From: Planctomycetaceae bacterium | GTDB taxonomy: Bacteria; Planctomycetota; Planctomycetia; Planctomycetales; Planctomycetaceae | DNA length: 46,242 nt | Direction: 5' to 3' | NCBI GenBank assembly: GCA_041398785.1 | Contig: JAWKUA010000035.1 | Coordinates: 1-46,242, forward strand | Shown: in pieces, positions 17,747-25,220 of the stretch | Numbering within the stretch: position 1 is the first letter of the stretch | How the letters are laid out: the number at the start of each line of letters is the position of its first letter | Notes under the pieces: generated by a model | Told to the model about the DNA's origin: nothing | What the model saw: only the letters and a program-made list of their open reading frames with translations | The model's database searches: none | Program-made: the position numbers and the translations under genes

Positions 17747-19288
17747 TCAGCGGCGACGAGAATGTGAATGAGGCGTGGTTGGCCGGCGCGATTGCGGGGC
17801 GGTGGCCATGGGACGGACTCGCGAATTGCCGGAGTCGCTGCTCATGGCGAGCGGAAACTGCTTCAGCAGCATCGCGTCGACCATGAGTCGCAGCTGAAAA
17901 TCACGCAGGGCCGGCGTGTTCAGGGCTTTCTGCTGGGCGACGTCGGCCGCGGTCATGGCCTGGTGTTCCAGTGTGGCCAGCCTGTCTGCGGTCAGTGATT
18001 GTCGAATGGCGGCGATGTGTTCGCGTTCCCGCAGCAGTGCCAGCTTCTCCTGTGCTGATTCCTGCTCTCGATCGGCCTGTGTGGACTTCAACCGGCTCCG
18101 ACGTTCTTTGGCCTGTTCCCGCTGTTCCGGGGTCTGGTAGCCCGGAGGCGGGCTGAAGCCGGAGCGGATGGATTCGGTGAAGAAGCCAGCGGGGTTTTTC
18201 AGTGAGTCCGGATGGTGGTTGAGGATCCAGTCGAAGATGTCGAGCTGGCGGCGGATGTGGTGCTCGTCGAAGGTGGCCACGAGTTTTGCGGCGGTTTTTG
18301 GGCTGATGTTGCGGTTGAGCAGCAGTTGGGTGACTTCGCAGGGCTGGAGGTCCAGGCAGGGCCGGAGTTCCATTGTCAGCGGAGGTTTGCCGGTGCCTTT
18401 GGCAAACGTCACTCGCCATTGATTGCCGCGTTTCGTGTAGCGTTCTTCGCGGGGAAGCGGCTGCAGAAAATGGCAGGCTTCGAGTTCGGCAATGGCCAGC
18501 GACAGCTTTTCCTTGATCTTGCCGGTGTCGTAGTTGCGGGACAGGCCGATGTGTTCAAAGGCGAATTCGTGCAGATCGAATTCCCAGTGACTGCGGCCGC
18601 TGCCGAAGCGTTTGTCCAGAAACCGGAACAGGCGTTTGGTCGTTGAGGTCCTGAGCTGCTGATAGAACGTGAAGTCCAGGCGTTTGAAGTATTTGGCCTG
18701 CATCGAATCGAAGAAGATGCGATTCCATGTAAAGCTGGACAGCGGCAGATCAAACTGCGACGGAGGCCCGCGTTTTTGTTGTTCGGCGGCGTCATAGAGT
18801 GTGACGTTGTCGATCAGCGAGAAGACTTCCGAAACCCAGCACTTCGCGCGGTGGTCTCGCCACGCGTTGCGGTAGTCCAGCGTGATGCTTTTCCAGCGGG
18901 CCATCGATTCCCGCAGCCGCTGGTAGCTTTTGCCTCCGTCGTCCCAGCCGAGCAGCCTGATGAGTTCATAACGTGTGAACGGCACGGTCGGCGACGAGAA
19001 CTGATTGACCAGGTCCGTGTAGTGGATCAGGGCCAACAGGACTTCTTCGTCCTTGGCGGTCGGCAGGCCATAGCTCGGCGGTGCAGAGATTCTCAGCGAA
19101 CGCCGGATCTGCTGGCCGGCGGCTTCGTCCCACAGGGAATCGGTGAAACACAGTTCGAGCCTGCCGGCCGAGCGGCGGTCGGACAGCAGGGCCAGCGGGA
19201 ATTCGCACAGGTTCAGTTCGTCCCGGGAATTCGTGGAATCGATCGGGAACGGCAGAATGCGGGCTCGCAGTGTGGATTCGCAGGTCAT
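17747..19288 (-). CDS. repA: Replication initiator protein A (plasmid RepA, RPA-like)
   Basis: A 513-residue plasmid-type replication initiator, similar in layout to the replication initiator protein A family known from plasmids and integrated elements. Typical segments are NLCEFPLALLSDRR, FTDSLWDEAAGQQIRRSLRISAPPSYGLPTAKDEEVLLALIHYTD, FTRYELIRLLGWDDGGKSYQRL and YFKRLDFTFYQQLRTSTTKRLFRFLDKRF. These suggest paired winged-helix DNA-binding domains. A Gln/Arg/Glu-rich coiled-coil tail follows (about 410-470). The ATG at 19288 is favoured over an upstream TTG at 19324. Iterons lie 52-182 bp upstream of the start, so RepA likely binds them both to initiate replication and to repress itself. The frame is intact. 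Confidence 0.8.
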   Translation of the reverse strand: MTCESTLRARILPFPIDSTNSRDELNLCEFPLALLSDRRSAGRLELCFTDSLWDEAAGQQIRRSLRISAPPSYGLPTAKDEEVLLALIHYTDLVNQFSSPTVPFTRYELIRLLGWDDGGKSYQRLRESMARWKSITLDYRNAWRDHRAKCWVSEVFSLIDNVTLYDAAEQQKRGPPSQFDLPLSSFTWNRIFFDSMQAKYFKRLDFTFYQQLRTSTTKRLFRFLDKRFGSGRSHWEFDLHEFAFEHIGLSRNYDTGKIKEKLSLAIAELEACHFLQPLPREERYTKRGNQWRVTFAKGTGKPPLTMELRPCLDLQPCEVTQLLLNRNISPKTAAKLVATFDEHHIRRQLDIFDWILNHHPDSLKNPAGFFTESIRSGFSPPPGYQTPEQREQAKERRSRLKSTQADREQESAQEKLALLREREHIAAIRQSLTADRLATLEHQAMTAADVAQQKALNTPALRDFQLRLMVDAMLLKQFPLAMSSDSGNSRVRPMATAPQSRRPTTPHSHSRRR

Positions 19289-19339
19289 CCATCGACCACT
19301 GCCAGCGAAACTGCAAATTGGCAAGCAAAAAGTGACGGG

Positions 19340-19470
19340 TGCCGGGAACCGAGGGAGGACTGCCGGGACTCGGGGGAGAGACTACCGGGAACGGAGGGAG
19401 ACTGTACCGGGACTTGGGGGAGAACTTACCGGGAACCGAGGGAGGAAATACCGGGAACCGGGGGAGAAAA
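19340..19470. repeat. Iteron array, six copies: candidate replication origin
   Basis: Six direct repeats resembling TACCGGGAACCGAGGGAG begin at 19340, 19361, 19383, 19405, 19427 and 19449, giving spacings of 21, 22, 22, 22 and 22 bp, or two helical turns each. Copies alternate slightly between CCGAGGGAG and CTCGGGGGAG/CTTGGGGGAG types. They lie immediately upstream of repA. This layout is the classic sign of an iteron-controlled plasmid origin. Confidence 0.8.
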
Positions 19471-19510
19471 CGGCCGGCAAGCTGTTGATCTTCCAGGGCC
19501 AATTCGGCCC

Positions 19511-19555
19511 CTAAACAGAATAAACAAATACAAACAAGAAGAAACAACATCAAAC
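19511..19555. other. A-rich stretch: candidate DNA unwinding element
   Basis: About 45 bp with strong strand asymmetry (A/C-rich on the plus strand, few G, AAACA-like words repeated), sharply different from the GC-rich surroundings. It lies about 40 bp from the last iteron, where an unwinding element of an iteron origin is expected. No convincing DnaA box was seen beside it. Confidence 0.5.
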
Positions 19556-19576
19556 GCGGGCGCGCGCGGGAAAGGT

Positions 19577-19606
19577 GACCACGGAGACACGGAGGGCACG
19601 GAGTGG
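19577..19606. repeat. Short CACGGAG direct repeats
   Basis: Three near-consecutive copies of a CACGGAG-centred word (CCACGGAGA, CACGGAGGG, CACGGAGTG) lie between the A-rich stretch and the par operon. They may belong to the origin region or to a dispersed intergenic repeat. Confidence 0.45.
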
Positions 19607-19705
19607 GCGGCCGTTGTGGTGGTGTTTTTTGGAAATGGGATGGAATGGAAGTGGGATCTGTTTCTCCCCGGTGTCCCGTGGCGGAGGGGTCATGGGCGAG
19701 ATTCC

Positions 19706-19763
19706 GATCGTCACAGATCACGCGGAGCGGTGCTCCGACTCGCGGGGCGAGTCTATGACGATC
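19706..19763. repeat. Compound cruciform: outer arms with two inner hairpins
   Basis: Outer arms GATCGTCA (19706-19713) and TGACGATC (19756-19763) enclose two adjacent hairpins, GGAGC-GGT-GCTCC (19724-19736) and GACTCGC-GGG-GCGAGTC (19737-19753). It can form a branched, three-way structure. It lies 31 bp past the stop of the par operon and could act as terminator, REP element or replication structure. Confidence 0.65.
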
Positions 19764-19793
19764 AGAGATGGAAAACGCAGGCGGCGAATGGGC

Positions 19794-20153
19794 CTATTCG
19801 TTGGCCAGGTAGCCGTGTTCGGTGAGCCAGTGTTCGAGGGCCTGCTCGATGATGTCCTGCGTGTAGTACGGTTCGACTCCGGCGAGCTGGCGTTCCAGGG
19901 AAGCCCGCTTGAGGTTGGAGGCGATGTCCGTCCGGCAGCGGGCGGTGACGGGGACTCGGCCGGTCATCTGCGGGAGGACTTTGGAAGCGGACGGCGGCTT
20001 GGTCTCTGCCGGTGTGTGCTTGTCGGCATGGGCTTCCGGAGAAGCTTCGATCGGCCGGGCTGCGGGCCTGTCGCCGTAGACGAACGCTCGTTCGGTGTCT
20101 TCGACCGGCGGGGTTTCCTTCAGACCTTCAATCAAAGAGCGGCGTTCCTTCAT
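19794..20153 (-). CDS. Small protein coupled to parA; probable centromere-binding partner
   Basis: A 119-residue protein. The ATG at 20153 overlaps the parA stop (ATGA) and has a strong GGAGG 5 nt upstream inside parA, so it is translationally coupled. The N-terminal half is Pro/Lys/Thr-rich and probably flexible. The C-terminal half (about 65-119, TDIASNLKRASLERQLAGVE ... QDIIEQALEHWLTEHGYL) is helical and reminiscent of ribbon-helix-helix or small plasmid partition adaptors. It does not look like a canonical ParB (no ParB nuclease-like domain). By position it is proposed to bind the centromere-like repeats upstream of parA. The function is inferred. Confidence 0.6.
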   Translation of the reverse strand: MKERRSLIEGLKETPPVEDTERAFVYGDRPAARPIEASPEAHADKHTPAETKPPSASKVLPQMTGRVPVTARCRTDIASNLKRASLERQLAGVEPYYTQDIIEQALEHWLTEHGYLANE

Positions 20154-20827
20154 GACGACCTCCGGGAGTTGCGTTTCGTGGTTTGCTGACCGGCCCGGGA
20201 TGCGGGCAGGATTTCCGAGAACAGCCGTTTCACTTCGGTCGAGGCTTCCTTGGCCCGTGAACCGAGCTGCCAGACGACGGCTCCCTGGCCGGGAGCGTCG
20301 GCGTAGATCTGCCGCAGGACCATCGGCGTTTTGGCCATCGGCAGGCCGAGCGCCGACGCCGCGTCGATCATGTCCTGCGTCAGCCGGTATTTCTTGCCGA
20401 CCATGCTGAGCACCACAACGGCTGCGGGCTGGCCGCTGCGAATGTCCTGCGCCTGCCGGAGCACGGCGGTGGCTTTGGCCAGAGCACGCACTTCCAGCAT
20501 CGACGCCTTGCAGGGAACGATGCCGAAGTCGGCTCGCAGCAGCAGAGCCCGGCTGGTTTCGGTCTGGCTGCCGGGACCGTCGGCGATGACGAAATCCGCT
20601 TCCTGATTCAGAAGCGGCAGTTCGTTGAGAATCTGATCCGGGTCGTGCAGGATGACCGTGCGGATCTCGGGACAGGCTTCCTTCAGCCATTCGGACGAAC
20701 TGTGCTGCGTGTCGCAATCGGCCAGAATCACGCGGTGGCCCTGTTCGTGCAGCCACGCCGCCAGATGCACGGCCACGGTGGACTTGCCGACTCCGCCTTT
20801 GCTGTTGGTGACTGCGATGATGGTCAT
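20150..20827 (-). CDS. parA: ParA-family partition ATPase
   Basis: A 225-residue Walker-type ATPase for plasmid/element segregation. It has the deviant Walker A loop KGGVGKST at residues 10-17 (signature Lys10, Lys15), the ADCDTQHSSSEWL switch region (35-48) and a Walker B-like strand ADFVIADGPGSQ (77-88). It is short and lacks an N-terminal HTH, like type Ib ParA/MinD-like plasmid proteins, where the partner rather than ParA represses the operon. The start at 20827 is preferred because MTIIAVTNSKGG is the usual N-terminus. It is coupled to the downstream 119-residue gene and transcribed toward the iterons and repA. Confidence 0.88.
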   Translation of the reverse strand: MTIIAVTNSKGGVGKSTVAVHLAAWLHEQGHRVILADCDTQHSSSEWLKEACPEIRTVILHDPDQILNELPLLNQEADFVIADGPGSQTETSRALLLRADFGIVPCKASMLEVRALAKATAVLRQAQDIRSGQPAAVVVLSMVGKKYRLTQDMIDAASALGLPMAKTPMVLRQIYADAPGQGAVVWQLGSRAKEASTEVKRLFSEILPASRAGQQTTKRNSRRSS

Positions 20828-20937
20828 GAGCCAACGGCCTATCACCAATTCAGCAGGCTGGCAAGCAGAAAGTGCAGCCATCGTATTGGCAGGTCATCGA
20901 GTCTGCTGGCAGGCAGTCTTGAAGGTTCGCCGACTCG

Positions 20938-21123
20938 TTGGCCGGCCAATGTGTCGGCAAGTTGGACAGCATATCGGTCAGCAGAAAAACAGGCCGGCAG
21001 ATCAGCCTGTTGACATGTCAGCATGTTGGCACGTCAGCACGTTGACATGTAGACAATTCAGCCGGTCAGCGAGCCTGTTGGCAGGCCGTTTGACCGTCAA
21101 ACAGTCCTTATGCAGGCATAAGG
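20938..21123. promoter_or_regulatory. Candidate partition centromere/operator region
   Basis: The 437-bp gap upstream of parA is dense in symmetric and repeated words. There is a perfect palindrome TTGGCCGGCCAA (20938-20949). Three 16-bp direct repeats follow: TGTTGACATGTCAGCA (21008-21023), TGTTGGCACGTCAGCA (21024-21039) and CGTTGACATGTAGACA (21040-21055). Two more palindromes are GTTTGAC-C-GTCAAAC (21088-21102) and CCTTATGC-AG-GCATAAGG (21106-21123). In type Ib par loci the centromere lies upstream of parA and doubles as operator, as proposed here. Confidence 0.6.
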
Positions 21124-21264
21124 GAAGACGTCTGTAAGAAACTATGAACTGAGTCAGGCGACTGACTGACTTCCGGCCGGTGTCGTCGGCGCATTGGTTC
21201 GGCGCTTTTCGGCGCTATGGATTCGGCGCTGGGAATCGTGCGAAGAATGGACGCTGCGGCAGCG

Positions 21265-21705
21265 TCAGAACAGCCGGCCTCTGGGAGCGGGATTGGGATC
21301 GGTGTCGCCAGCGTTCAGGCGGGACGTGAACGGTGGAGTTTCGGCCTGCGTTGCATCGGCGACGGGCGGCGTTCGATCGGCGGTGGGCGTTCGCGAATTG
21401 ACGGTTTCGGAAGCCGGTGAATGGCCCGTCTGATCTTCGAGCATTGTCGGCAGGATTCGCAGCGGTCGGTCGTTGTGGAGGCTCCACTGGATGTCGGAGC
21501 GGACATCGTCGATGGCCATGCGGAGGACTTCGACCTGATCGGACAGCGTGCGGACCGCGTCGGCGACTTCGGCGAAGTCCTCGCGGTGCTGCTTGTTGAC
21601 GTTCAGCAGGCTGGCTCCGAGCGAAGCGAAGCCGGCTTCCAGAATGCTTCGGACTTCGCGGGCGGCTTCGAGCAGGTCGGCGTCGGTGATGGGATCACGT
21701 TTCAT
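21265..21705 (-). CDS. Hypothetical protein, predicted coiled coil
   Basis: A 146-residue protein of unknown function. Residues 1-75 are strongly helical with heptad-like spacing (DADLLEAAREVRSILEAGF ... VRTLSDQVEVLRMAIDDV), suggesting a dimeric coiled coil. The remainder is Pro/Thr/Asp-rich and disordered. The ATG at 21705 follows GGGAG very closely. It is the last gene of a minus-strand run of short element genes and lies just before the par region, so a maintenance role is conceivable but not shown. Confidence 0.55.
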   Translation of the reverse strand: MKRDPITDADLLEAAREVRSILEAGFASLGASLLNVNKQHREDFAEVADAVRTLSDQVEVLRMAIDDVRSDIQWSLHNDRPLRILPTMLEDQTGHSPASETVNSRTPTADRTPPVADATQAETPPFTSRLNAGDTDPNPAPRGRLF

Positions 21706-21804
21706 GCTCCCGCGATAGCACGAAAACCGTGCGGCTGTCCACCACGAAGTGAACGGCCGCAGGCGGTGCCGGCCGAGGATGAGCCGGCACCGACCGAGCC
21801 GGCG

Positions 21805-22269
21805 TCAGTAGTCTTCGGGCAGCAGGACGCAGGTTGAGGACCGGTCGGCTTCGGTGATCACGTAAAACTTCGTGCCGTCGCTGGCGTGGTACACCGAGAA
21901 GATCCGCGAACCGTCGGCGATTGCAGCGGCGTTGGCAGCCAGGTCGTCGTCGTCGAGATCGCCCCAGTCGCCAGTGACGTGCCGTGCGAGGGCCGACTGC
22001 ACTTCGGCCGCCGGCAGTCTGTCGAGAGCCGCCGGAGTGATGACCGTGCTGCCGAGTTCGAACAGCGGCAGCGCCGCCGAAGCAACGTTCAGCGGCCGGC
22101 CGAGAATCTTCTCCAGGCACGCCCGGACGACGGTGCGGCTGCAGCGTTCGGGCCAGAAGCCGCCGCGTTCCAGCCACTCAGCGAGTGCTTCGGCGAGTTC
22201 GAGAGCCGTGTCGTGATCGTCACTGTCGAAGGCGGTCAGAAGGTTGCGATAGGTCGTGGTGGGGTCCAT
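21805..22269 (-). CDS. Conserved plasmid/ICE-type protein of unknown function
   Basis: A 154-residue acidic protein. The C-terminal segment (ARHVTGDWGDLDDDDLAANA ... GSRIFSVYHASDGTKFYVITEADRSSTCVLLPEDY) matches my memory of a small family common on integrative elements, often misnamed a type I restriction subunit although it has no methylase or nuclease motif. The ATG at 22269 is chosen because AAAGG lies about 9 nt upstream. Function is unknown; it belongs to the element's minus-strand housekeeping set. Confidence 0.65.
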   Translation of the reverse strand: MDPTTTYRNLLTAFDSDDHDTALELAEALAEWLERGGFWPERCSRTVVRACLEKILGRPLNVASAALPLFELGSTVITPAALDRLPAAEVQSALARHVTGDWGDLDDDDLAANAAAIADGSRIFSVYHASDGTKFYVITEADRSSTCVLLPEDY

Positions 22270-22334
22270 CGTGATGGCCTTTCGGAAAGCGGCACCGACC
22301 GGTTCCACCCGGCCGGTGCAGGTTGTGGGAAGGA

Positions 22335-22598
22335 TCAGTTGCCGGTGGCCGGCTGTTCGCCGCGGGGTACCGGCTTCTGGTCAAAGATGAACGAGTGGGC
22401 CTGCTCGGCGACTCGCTGCACGAGCGGCAGGTCATCGCGGCCGAAGCTGGCGGTTTCGTTCCAGTGACCTTCCTGCTGATACAGCCGGGCGAACGTGACG
22501 TTGTGCCTGGGCCCGGCGGAGGTCTCGTTCCGCCACACGACGGCTTTGACGAGTCCCATGCGAAATTCGGCGACCGGCTGGTTGGGTTGACTGGCCAT
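22335..22598 (-). CDS. Small conserved element protein
   Basis: An 87-residue protein (MASQPNQPVAEFRMGLVKAVVW ... VTFARLYQQEGHWNETASFGRDDLPLVQRVAEQAHSFI). The beta-rich core and the FGRDDLPL segment resemble short proteins widespread on proteobacterial and planctomycete integrative elements. The ATG at 22598 has GGAG 8 nt upstream; the longer open frame upstream lacks such a site. It could be a single-strand or nucleic-acid-associated factor, but no function can be assigned. Confidence 0.65.
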   Translation of the reverse strand: MASQPNQPVAEFRMGLVKAVVWRNETSAGPRHNVTFARLYQQEGHWNETASFGRDDLPLVQRVAEQAHSFIFDQKPVPRGEQPATGN

Positions 22599-23067
22599 TG
22601 AGAGTGCTCCTGTTGAAAAAGGGGTTTGAGTGGCTCTTCGCCCGGGGCTGAGAGCACGAAAACCCCGTTCGGGAGCACGGGCGGCGGCGCGAGGGCGTGG
22701 CGGCGACAGGCAGGACTCAGCCGGAGGCCAGTGACAGGTCCCCTGGCACGCCCCGGCCCTGCCCGCCAAAACAACCGACCACCGCCGCATCATGATTGGC
22801 CGGGAAACTCAACGGACGGCAGGAATGCGACGTCGGGAACTCAGATCAGCCGTCGAGCGGGACGGACCCCGCGACAGCCGCAAACGTCACCACGCATCGG
22901 TGCAGCCATTGGAAGGAACTGCGAATCAACTGCGACGAAACGGAGATCTGCCGCATTGGTAGCATCGGCGCATAGCACCCATCATCGACAGCAGCCGCAG
23001 ATTCGCTGTCAGCGGGCCGCCGTGATCTGTTGCCCAACCGGCCTGTTCGCGGTAGTGTCCGGCCACG
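22599..23067. other. Divergent intergenic region, no gene recognised
   Basis: About 470 bp of GC-rich sequence between the minus-strand short genes and the ORF6N gene. Overlapping open frames are Arg/Pro-rich and carry no domain. Promoters for both directions should lie here. Confidence 0.35.
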
Positions 23068-23622
23068 ATGGCGAAGAAGAAGACACCTTCGAAACTGCTG
23101 ATCCCCGCGGAACGGATCGAACGATCGATCCTGTTGATTCGCGGCCACAAGGTGCTGCTGGACGCCGACCTGGCCGAGCTGTACGGCGTCGAAACGCGAA
23201 CTCTCGTGCAGGCCGTGAAGCGTAACGTGCGCCGCTTTCCCGACGACTTCATGTTTCAGTTGTCGAGCGAAGAGTTTGCAGAATGGAGATCACAAATTGT
23301 GATCTCCAATCCGGGGGCGAAAATGGGACTGCGTCGTCCTCCGTATGCATTCACCGAGCAGGGTGTCGCGATGCTGTCCAGCGTGCTGCGAAGCGAGAGA
23401 GCCATCGACGTCAATGTGGAGATCATGCGGACCTTCGTCCGCCTCCGCGAGATGATCGCGTCGCACGCGGATCTGGTGAGGCGACTGGACGAACTCGAAA
23501 GCCGCTACGAAGGGCAGTTCCGGCAGGTGTTTGAACTGATCCGACAACTGATCGCCCCGCCGACGCCCGATCAGAAGAAACGCCGCATCGGCTTCCTGCG
23601 GGACGACGACGAATCGCCGTGA
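23068..23622 (+). CDS. ORF6N-domain protein
   Basis: A 184-residue protein with an N-terminal ORF6N (KilA-N-related) DNA-binding domain (about residues 12-100: AERIERSILLIRGHKVLLDADLAELYGVETRTLVQAVKRN ... RRFPDDFMFQLSSEE ... RPPYAFTEQGVAMLSSVLRSERA). A helical C-terminus follows (RLREMIASHADLVRRLDELESRYEGQF) that probably oligomerises. Such proteins are common on phages and mobile elements and are thought to act as regulators or in phage-related functions. An in-gene palindrome, GATCACA-AAT-TGTGATC, lies near 23289-23305. It is probably monocistronic. Confidence 0.85.
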   Translation: MAKKKTPSKLLIPAERIERSILLIRGHKVLLDADLAELYGVETRTLVQAVKRNVRRFPDDFMFQLSSEEFAEWRSQIVISNPGAKMGLRRPPYAFTEQGVAMLSSVLRSERAIDVNVEIMRTFVRLREMIASHADLVRRLDELESRYEGQFRQVFELIRQLIAPPTPDQKKRRIGFLRDDDESP

Positions 23623-24041
23623 ACGGCCTATCGCCGCCATCAACGGTCGGCGTCAGTGACGCTTCACGATGACCGGCACCTGCTACGCCGGATCAGTCCT
23701 GCACCTGCCATCGCCCGCCTTTGGCGGGCCCGATCCGCACAATCTGCCCTCAGCAGTTCGAGAATCCGATCCGCCGTTTTCTGGGCAGTTTTCTGGGCAG
23801 TTTTCTGGGCAGTTTTCCGGGTAGTCCTTCGAGACGCGGGACTGCCGGATCTGGCCGAGAGTCTGCTGGATTCTGTTCAGGAGCGGTGTCTGACGCCAGT
23901 TTCCCTGTGATGCACGCAAAGAACGTTTGCAGCTCCAAGTGCTCCTAATACTCCGTGTTTCGCACCTTTGTGTTGCATTTACGCTTTGCAAAGAACGAAT
24001 GGTGTCTTAAATGTCCCTGATTACAACTCAGAAGAACACGC
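23623..24041. other. Intergenic with tandem repeat
   Basis: About 420 bp between ORF6N and Fic genes. Apart from the 12-bp tandem repeat (listed separately) there is an AT-richer stretch near 23940-24040 that may hold the Fic promoter. Open frames across the repeat are low-complexity and are not called as genes. Confidence 0.4.
23776..23823. repeat. 12-bp tandem repeat, four copies
   Basis: Three exact copies of GTTTTCTGGGCA (23776-23787, 23788-23799, 23800-23811) and a fourth with changes, GTTTTCCGGGTA (23812-23823). Because 12 is a multiple of three, each reading frame shows a four-residue repeat (for example PENC on the minus strand), so the open frames here are artefacts of the repeat. 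It is a candidate length-variable locus. Confidence 0.85.
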
Positions 24042-25214
24042 ATGGACACCAACACGAGAATCGGCACTTATCTCAAACGCACGGCCGGAGGCGAGACGTT
24101 TCACGCATTTCTGCCGCCGCCGCTGCCGCCGAATCCGCCGCTTAATCTGGTGCCCCTGGCGCAGCGGCTGGCTCGGGCATCCGCCGCTCTGGGACGGCTT
24201 GACGGCGTCGCCGACATTCTGCCGGACAGCAGCCTGCTGTTGTACTACTACGTTCGCAAGGAAGCGGTGCTGTCGTCGCAGATTGAGGGCACGCAGTCGT
24301 CGCTGTCGGACCTGCTGCTGTTTGAAAGTGACGAAGTCCCGAAGGTGCCGGTCGACGATGTCGTCGAGGTATCGTGTTACGTGGCGGCGGTGGACCACGG
24401 GCTGAGCCGGATGCGGGACGGCTTCCCGCTGTCGCTGCGCCTGATTCGGGAGATGCATGCCGAGCTGCTGTCGCGGGGCCGCGGCAGTCATCAGCATCCC
24501 GGCGAGTTCCGCACGTCGCAGAACTGGATCGGCGGCACGCGTCCCGGAAACGCTCACTTCGTGCCGCCGCCTCCGGAACGTCTGATCGAGTGCCTGGATC
24601 AGTTCGAGAAGTATCTGCACCTGGACGCGCGACCCTATGCGTCGCTGATCGAGGCGGGCCTGATCCACGTTCAGTTCGAAACCATTCACCCGTTTCTGGA
24701 TGGCAACGGAAGAATCGGACGGCTGCTGATTCCGTTCTTTCTGATGCTGACCGGCGACCTGAAGCAGCCGTGGCTGTACCTGAGCCTGTTCTTCCGCAAT
24801 AACCGCGATGAGTACTACCGCCGGCTGAATGCCGTGCGGCAGGCCGGCGACTGGGAAGGCTGGCTGGAATTCTTCCTGCACGGCGTGGCCCACACGGCCG
24901 ACCAGGTCGTGGCGACGTCCCGGAAGATCTCGGAACTGTTTGCCGCCGACCGCGACAGAATCACCACGCTGAAACGCGCGGGAATCACGGCCACGTCCGT
25001 TCACGAACTGCTGCGTCACCGGGCCGTGCTCACGGCGAAGCATGCTGCGGAAGTGCTGAGCGTCAGCACTCCCGCGGCACGGCGGGCGCTGCTGAATCTG
25101 AAAAGCCTGGGAATCGTCACCGACACCAGCGGCCGCGGCAAGGAACGGCTCTACGTCTACACCGGTCTCATCGACGTGCTGGAACACGGTGCCGAACCGG
25201 CGTCCTATCCGTAA
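24042..25214 (+). CDS. Fic-family AMPylase with internal inhibitory helix
   Basis: A 390-residue Fic enzyme that would transfer AMP (or another nucleotide-derived group) to target hydroxyl groups. The Fic_N region contains the inhibitory motif SSQIEGT with Glu82. The catalytic motif HPFLDGNGRIGR starts at His216, with all key residues present. A C-terminal winged-helix-like region (about 310-390: HRAVLTAKHAAEVLSVSTPAARRALLNLKSLGIV) suggests DNA binding or autoregulation. This is the common class II architecture in which the antitoxin helix is in the same chain, so no separate antitoxin is expected. An AGAAG lies about 7 nt before the ATG. Confidence 0.92.
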   Translation: MDTNTRIGTYLKRTAGGETFHAFLPPPLPPNPPLNLVPLAQRLARASAALGRLDGVADILPDSSLLLYYYVRKEAVLSSQIEGTQSSLSDLLLFESDEVPKVPVDDVVEVSCYVAAVDHGLSRMRDGFPLSLRLIREMHAELLSRGRGSHQHPGEFRTSQNWIGGTRPGNAHFVPPPPERLIECLDQFEKYLHLDARPYASLIEAGLIHVQFETIHPFLDGNGRIGRLLIPFFLMLTGDLKQPWLYLSLFFRNNRDEYYRRLNAVRQAGDWEGWLEFFLHGVAHTADQVVATSRKISELFAADRDRITTLKRAGITATSVHELLRHRAVLTAKHAAEVLSVSTPAARRALLNLKSLGIVTDTSGRGKERLYVYTGLIDVLEHGAEPASYP

Positions 25215-25220
25215 CGTTCG

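Noticed and set aside
23683..23991. Minus-strand open frame with PENC repeats
   Set aside because: The repeat is a 12-bp DNA array that gives a four-residue repeat in every frame; no start signal or homology is seen.
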